23,250 nucleotides of DNA from Silene noctiflora (taxonomy: Eukaryota > Streptophyta > Magnoliopsida > Caryophyllales > Caryophyllaceae), in contig VHZZ01005643.1 in NCBI GenBank assembly GCA_009801015.1, forward strand, positions 29,677-52,926, in the 5' to 3' direction. Below are positions 18,477 through 23,250 of this stretch, in pieces. The translations under genes were made by a program, and so were the position numbers. Each line of letters begins with the position of its first letter. Within the stretch, counting starts at the first letter, position 1. The notes beneath the pieces were generated by a model. The model ran no database searches and was not told the origin of the DNA. It saw only the letters and a list, made by a program, of their open reading frames with translations.

Positions 18477-18920
18477 GGTAGTGTTTGTAAACTCGGAATT
18501 GATATCATTTTCATAATTTCAATTGTAGAAATCAAAATGTTTGAATTAAATTCCAAATCCAATTCCAAAAGTTCGTTTGGGAAACCCATGGAATTGGAAT
18601 TGGGCGGGACGGATATTGGTCGAGGTCATCGAAAATTTTTTATTTAAAAAAATAAAAAATTTCACGAAAAATATTTGCAATCGGAAAAAATATCAAAAAT
18701 AAAAATATGACGATTAAATTTACATAGAAAAACGATGTAAATAGTGATGAAATTGAAATGACTACTATATGGCAGTTATTTGAGAGACTCAAATTATAAC
18801 TAGATTGTAATTGGTAAGGAATTGAGTTCAATTCCAATTCCAAATTCTAGAGGTTCTCAAACACTTGAAATGTGTTAATTATGAAATTCAATTCCAATTC
18901 TAAGCTACCAAACATGCCAT
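18477..18920. mobile_element. MITE-like element with weak terminal inverted repeats
   Basis: The left end 'ggtagtgtttgtaaac' pairs imperfectly with the right end 'gctaccaaacatgcc'. The subterminal regions are full of 'ccaattccaa' / 'ttggaatt' words in both orientations (18555-18600, 18820-18910). The 'gtttgg...ccaaac' style resembles hAT or Tourist MITEs. The target duplication is unclear, so the family is open. Confidence 0.5.
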
Positions 18921-19288
18921 CAATTCAATTCAAATGTTATTTTCATTTGATTTCAGTTCAATCCAAAGGTTTTGGCAAAAATTTATTTAAAAATCAAATA
19001 GATTTTTGACATAATGAATCAAAGTGAAATGAAAGACAACATTTCGTTGATAAGATGTATTGATGTACGGTGACATGGTATATGAAATATGACGATGTGT
19101 AACAAATGTTCGCATTTTAATATTACCCTACTTTATATGAATGTATGTATAAATTCCATATGGTGTTAGAGGATTACATAATAGAGTTTTCTCACATATC
19201 ATAGGTTCATTCTTTTTTTTTTGAACTTTCTCTTTGAGTTTCTTCGTTCTAACTTTTCTTTTATATATTCCCTTTAATTTTTATGTTA
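18921..19288. other. Unassigned AT-rich DNA
   Basis: No open frame, RNA gene or repeat termini recognised, apart from a few further 'aattcaattcaaatg' words adjoining the MITE on its left. Confidence 0.4.
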
Positions 19289-19716
19289 ACGGAAAATTCA
19301 CGTAGTACCCCGAGATTTACTAATTTGCACGAAATATCCTTTTTTCGAATCGAAAAACTTTAAGTGACCATAGCTCGTATATACGATTTTAGAATACGAC
19401 GATTCTTTTTTTAAACTGTTCGTCTTTTGGAGAACTATGGTAATTGTCGGATTCAGAACTCGTAGTTCGGAGTTCTTCTAAGTCAAAGTATTTTTGATTA
19501 ATTACAACTTTGATTTGCTATATCTCTTATTTACAAATTCCAAACATTAGATTTTTTTTTCAAACCGTAGCTCTCGTAAAGACAAACAGTTTGAAAAAAG
19601 AAACATCGTATTCTAAGCTCGTCAATACGAGTTATGCTCATTTAAAAATTTTCGTTTTGAAAAAATGAGTATTTGGTGTAAAGCGACAACCTCAGGGGTA
19701 CCATGCGAAATCCGCA
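19289..19716. mobile_element. Foldback element, ~430 bp with ~160-bp inverted arms
   Basis: The left arm (19289 to about 19455) and right arm (about 19560-19716) are imperfect reverse complements almost throughout. Matching blocks include 'gtacccc' near the ends, 'agctcgtat', 'ttagaatacga' and 'aaactgttcgtctt', leaving about 100 bp of spacer. No coding capacity. The ends look like cggaaaattcacg and gcgaaatccgc. No clear target duplication, so the superfamily is unknown. Confidence 0.8.
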
Positions 19717-20486
19717 GTTTTAATTTAATATTCTCTTATATCATTAAATTACTTCGTACATTTTATAAAATTCTTCTCAAATCACGTACATTTTTATTTA
19801 AATATTTCAATGTTAGTAAACATTAGGAGGTACCATCTTCTAATCAGTTTTTCTTATACTACTAGTATTTCTTATCTATATTATTTAACATGTTTTAAGT
19901 TATCCATCTTAAACAATAATTTGTGTCTTGACCTAAGATGTTTAAATTTTAATTTCACCCTACTTGTAGATCTAACTCTATTTGTAAGTTCGTCACTCGC
20001 TACTCACTCCAACATACAAGAGTCCTAGTATTTTCATCATATTTAGTCCATTATTTAAGATTCAAGATTGCAAATTATATTTACTACAAAAACTTCAAAT
20101 ATTCATACTTATCTCCTCCCAATTTGGGTTATTACGTTAATTTTGTTTTTGGTTTTTTTTGGGGGCACATTCCTATATTAAGCAAAGCCCTAAAAATGAC
20201 GACGCATGAAATGAGACAATTAAATAAAAAGGTGAAATAAATAGTCACGGATGATATAGTATAGCATTTCTTTCCCATGGCGATATGGTAGCCTGGTTTG
20301 TTTAAGGTTGGACGTTACCCACATTGGGCGAAAGAATAATTTCACCTACACCGTAGAAATTAGAGAAGGAATCCATATAATTTCAAGTGTCCCATTCACT
20401 TTTTAGTTAGCAGCTTTTACCTTTTGCGTTGGATCAAATTCGACAATGTTCAAGTTATTACTTTACTGAATGTGATTTATACAAGA
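19717..20486. other. Intergenic DNA without recognised features
   Basis: AT-rich, with short open frames but no protein-like composition, RNA gene or clear repeat ends. A GC-richer stretch at 20270-20350 shows nothing recognisable. Confidence 0.4.
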
Positions 20487-20554
20487 TAATGGTCTTGTTT
20501 TTCGGCTTAATTTTGCTCAATTTTTTTTAAATCGGATTTATAGAATTTGAATTT

Positions 20555-20745
20555 TTTGGAACTATATTTATAAAATCTGAACTGAATTATTAGTGCTGAA
20601 CTTATAGGATCTGAACTGAGTTTATAGGATCTAAACTTTTTTGAACCGAATTTCTAAAATTTGAACTTTTCTGAATTAAACTTTTAGGATTTGAACTGAA
20701 CTTATAAAAGCTGAACTTACAAGATCTGCACTTAATTTAACTTAA
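20555..20745 (+). repeat. Subterminal minisatellite, left array of copy B
   Basis: About nine degenerate units of 'ctgaactgaRtttataggat', with variants such as 'gaacttataaaagctgaactta'. Confidence 0.75.
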
Positions 20746-21351
20746 CTTAATTATTATCATTATCTTTACTTTTTAGAGATAACATTCATAAAAAAATTTA
20801 GTGTTAAACAAATAAGATACTTTTTTTTTGCTTTCTATATAATTTTTTGTTCAAACATATTAATACGATTATATTGCAATAAAAAAATAATGTATTACAT
20901 CTTTTTTGTAGCCATCTATTTCCCTATTTCCCTATTATCCTCTTCCTCATCTCTTTTTTCTTCATTTTCATTTTCCTCACCAAATATTTATTTTAATAAA
21001 CACATTTGTACATCTAACCCAAAGATCATTGGTGTTGTTTACAAAAGACTTGAACGGTTTATATGAATCTTCATTTTCATAACAATAAAATGATCATCGG
21101 TCTAACTTGAAAGCATAAATTAATGTGTGATATGTAACAAAATAATGTAGGGTGTGTAACTAATTAATTTAACAGTAAGAAAATGCGAGACAGTATCACT
21201 ATGCAAAACAATTGTATTATATAAAAAGACAACTCATTTATTAGTCTTAAACGAATAAAAAAATTATGTAGAAATGGGTCTTAGCACGGTATAAGATCGT
21301 CTTAGTTTATTAATTGTGTTAATTTTAATTAACAAGTTGTTAACTTTAAGT

Positions 21352-21520
21352 TTCTGAACGTTTTTAGAACTGAACTTATAAGATTTGAATTGATCTTATA
21401 GGAGCTGAATTTTTATGAACTGAATTTATAGGATTTGAATTGAATTTATAAGAGATGAACTTTCTGAACTTATACGATCTGAACTGAGTTTATAGGATTT
21501 GCAATTTTATAAAATGAACT
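21352..21520 (+). repeat. Subterminal minisatellite, right array of copy B
   Basis: About eight units of 'gaactgaatttataggattt'. The array is cut at a TTA inside a unit by the MITE at 21523 and resumes at 21985. Confidence 0.75.
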
Positions 21521-21522
21521 TA

Positions 21523-21981
21523 GGGGGTGTTTGGTTCACACAAAAAAAGTATGAGGTATGGGTTTGGAATGGGTCAAACCCATACCAAGTGTTTGTTTCA
21601 CAAATACAAGGGTTTCATACCCATACCTCAAACCCATGAGGTATGGGTTTCTCATACCCAAGGAGGGGGGTGGGTATGAGATTGATACCCATGGGTATCA
21701 TATTAGAATGAACAAATATATGAAAACAAAAATATGGCATATTGTAAATCCAATTTTTTATATACTTATTTCATTAAATAATTATTTTCATGATTTTATA
21801 ATATTAAAAATTATTATTTCAAATATTTTATTTTATGCATTTTAACCTTAATTGAGTTTCAAACCCATACCACCCAAAATTGAAACAAACACAAGGTATG
21901 AGGAATCAAGTTCCAAACCCATACCACCCGGGTATGATTCTTGATTCCAAACCCATACCTGTGCACGAAACAAACGCCCCC
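21523..21981. mobile_element. Tourist-like MITE nested in copy B
   Basis: 459 bp flanked by TTA (21520-21522, 21982-21984), with inverted ends GGGGGTGTTTGGTTCA and GGGGGCGTTTGTTTCG. This is the PIF/Harbinger-type TWA target. The subterminal parts carry many 'aaacccatacc' / 'ggtatgggttt' words in both orientations. The interior is AT-rich and non-coding; a 95-codon open frame there is chance. Confidence 0.85.
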
Positions 21982-22050
21982 TTAGAATATGAACTGAACT
22001 TGAAAGAGTTAATTTTAAGTAAAAAAAACAAGGCTTGTATCCCCTGGTAA

Positions 22051-22365
22051 GGCCTCGTTTGGTTACCCGTTGGAATACAATTCCACCGGAAAATCGAATT
22101 CATGGGAATTAAGCTCCCACATGAAATTCACGTGAATTAACTAAATCCGTTTGTGTGCCAATGTAGGAATTCAATTATATCGGAGTTTGCAATTACCTAG
22201 GAGGGGTTAGGTAATCCAACTCCTCCATTGTAGAGGAGTTGAAAACTCCTTGGAAAAAGAAATGCCTACATTATGGCAAAAAATTGGTAACCAAACAAGT
22301 TCCCATTTTGTAATTCATGGGATTTTTCAATTCCCATGATTTACAAAGGGCAACCAAACGAGGCC
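22051..22365. mobile_element. Tourist-like MITE, 315 bp
   Basis: Flanked by TAA (22048-22050, 22366-22368). The ends GGCCTCGTTTGGTTACCC and its inverted copy GGGCAACCAAACGAGGCC match at 17 of 18. The inner parts carry 'attcatgggaatt' and 'aattcatgggattt' as further inverted similarity. No coding capacity. It lies just outside copy B. Confidence 0.88.
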
Positions 22366-22689
22366 TAAGTTGGTAACACAATAATTTAAACTATGTGTAT
22401 GTTAACGAGTCGGTGTGTGAAACAAAATAGTTGTTAAACCTTTATAAAACCTCATCATTTGTCGTTATGTCTCTTATATGACATACTCCCATGTCCAATG
22501 AATAATTTTACATTTAATTTATTTTATAAGGGAAAAATAAAACAAATATCCACTATTAATTGAGATGAAAAGAGTACCACGTACCACGCACCACCATTAA
22601 TTTGTTACCTTAAATGGGAGATCAGGTCACTATTCTCACATCACATACCACCATTTATTTGTCACCTTTACTTATGATATTATAAATCA

Positions 22690-22835
22690 ACCAATATGTT
22701 TTCTTTATGACGGTCACAAGCTGGTGACATCTCACAAACTCGTGGCATCTCACAAACTCTTTTCCACTTGTATTATGTGAGAGATTACAAGTTTATGACG
22801 GAAAGTGTCCGTCACAAATGAGAATTTGTGTAAAT
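22690..22835 (-). repeat. Short dispersed repeat (copy 2 of a two-copy family)
   Basis: The reverse complement matches 7946-8057 in ordered blocks. The segment also contains a 21-bp internal repeat, '(g)tgacatctcacaaactc' followed by 'gtggcatctcacaaactc' (about 22724-22759), and inverted 'gacggtcaca' / 'gacggaaagtgtccgtc' words. Confidence 0.5.
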
Positions 22836-22868
22836 CAATTAGGAAGTGAAGAATGTTCATAGTTATTA

Positions 22869-22873
22869 ATCTT

Positions 22874-22904
<31 letters not shown>

Positions 22905-22910
22905 TTATTT
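22869..22910. repeat. (ATT)n microsatellite
   Basis: About 13 ATT units, interrupted once by a T-run. Confidence 0.92.
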
Positions 22911-23250
22911 GACAAGTGAACGAAATGTATATGCGCTATTAAATTAATGATAAAAATATATATTCTTAAAATTCAAAAATAAAATAAACAAATGACTGAG
23001 ATCTCACAAAATATAATAGATAAATAAATGAGCGTGACAAAGAAAATCCCCTATATACTAAAAGATTAACAAAGTTGAAATTTTTCCGCCTAAGTTACAT
23101 TCTACTATCTAATATTTAATATTTATTCCCTAATTAATTTCATACCATAAATACNGCATTCTATTTTGTACACAAATGTAATTTAAATATTTATAGTAAC
23201 AATCTTTGCCATAAATAAATGACTAAATAACTTATACACTAAAAAATTGC
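22911..23250. other. AT-rich DNA to window end, nothing recognised
   Basis: No gene or repeat termini seen. One ambiguous base at 23155. Confidence 0.4.

Larger units (their letters stand above)
20487..22036. mobile_element. PIF/Harbinger-like element, copy B, interrupted
   Basis: Inverted ends GGTCTTGTTTTT and AGCCTTGTTTTT. It has arrays of the same 'ctgaacttataggat' unit as copy A at its left (20555-20745) and right (21352-21520, continuing 21985-22010), again in direct orientation. The interior shares a C-terminal coding-like block with copy A ('gtattacat...tatttcc...attatc.tcttcctc' at about 20890-20960, versus 17255-17330). It is more decayed than copy A, with stops. The right array is split by a Tourist-like MITE. 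The exact ends and target are uncertain. Confidence 0.6.

Noticed and set aside
21558..21845. 95-codon plus-strand open frame
   Set aside because: Lies wholly inside a TTA-flanked Tourist-like MITE. The N-terminal part is the repeated 'cccatacc' word and the rest is AT-rich filler.

Overview
The window reads as plant nuclear DNA: AT-rich, spliced genes, and many plant-type transposons and MITEs (Stowaway, Tourist, hAT, MULE, LINE, LTR). The only gene with a complete, convincing coding structure is a class I KNOX homeobox gene on the minus strand, most like SHOOT MERISTEMLESS (STM). Its STM-type C-terminus and the repeat types point to a core eudicot. A member of Caryophyllales is a guess from repeat style only, not a demonstrated assignment.

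Layout. 1-650: an LTR-like retroelement piece on the minus strand with an imperfect 79-bp tandem duplication. 650-1153: 3' flank of the KNOX gene. 1154-6159 (minus): the STM-like gene in four exons (5770-6159, 4873-5152, 2119-2366, 1154-1390). Together they encode 384 residues with KNOX1, KNOX2, ELK and a TALE homeodomain. Its 2.5-kb second intron carries at least two MITE-like elements. 6160-8100: promoter and upstream intergenic DNA with a G-rich 'gggtcgggt' repeat patch. 8154-11470 (minus): a broken L1-type LINE (reverse transcriptase, zf-RVT, RNase H). Its RNase H domain is interrupted by an 833-bp MULE-like element (8397-9229) with long terminal inverted repeats and a 9-bp target duplication. 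11.6-13.4 kb: AT-rich DNA with simple and cryptic repeats. 13.4-14.14 kb (minus): a second decayed RNase H domain. 14.66-15.86 kb: a probable solo LTR. 16110-16674: a non-autonomous hAT element with an exact 8-bp target duplication and two tRNA-like Pol III box pairs in opposite orientation. 16738-17825: a PIF/Harbinger-like element with direct-repeat arrays near both ends, a nested Stowaway MITE and a transposase-like C-terminal tail. 17829-17960 (minus): a zf-RVT fragment, probably from the same old LINE as the 13.4-kb RNase H. 18.2-19.7 kb: a Stowaway MITE, another MITE and a ~430-bp foldback element. 20.49-22.04 kb: a second copy of the PIF-like family, interrupted by a Tourist-like MITE. 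22051-22365: another Tourist-like MITE. 22.7-23.25 kb: a short repeat related to one at 7.95 kb, an ATT microsatellite and featureless AT-rich DNA.

The KNOX gene is the working gene of the window. It encodes a nuclear transcription factor expected to maintain shoot meristem identity and to act with BELL-type TALE partners. Everything else supported here is transposon-derived, mostly inactive, and stacked in nested insertions whose order can be read from target duplications. I found no bacterial-type operon, CRISPR array, or functional tRNA or rRNA gene.
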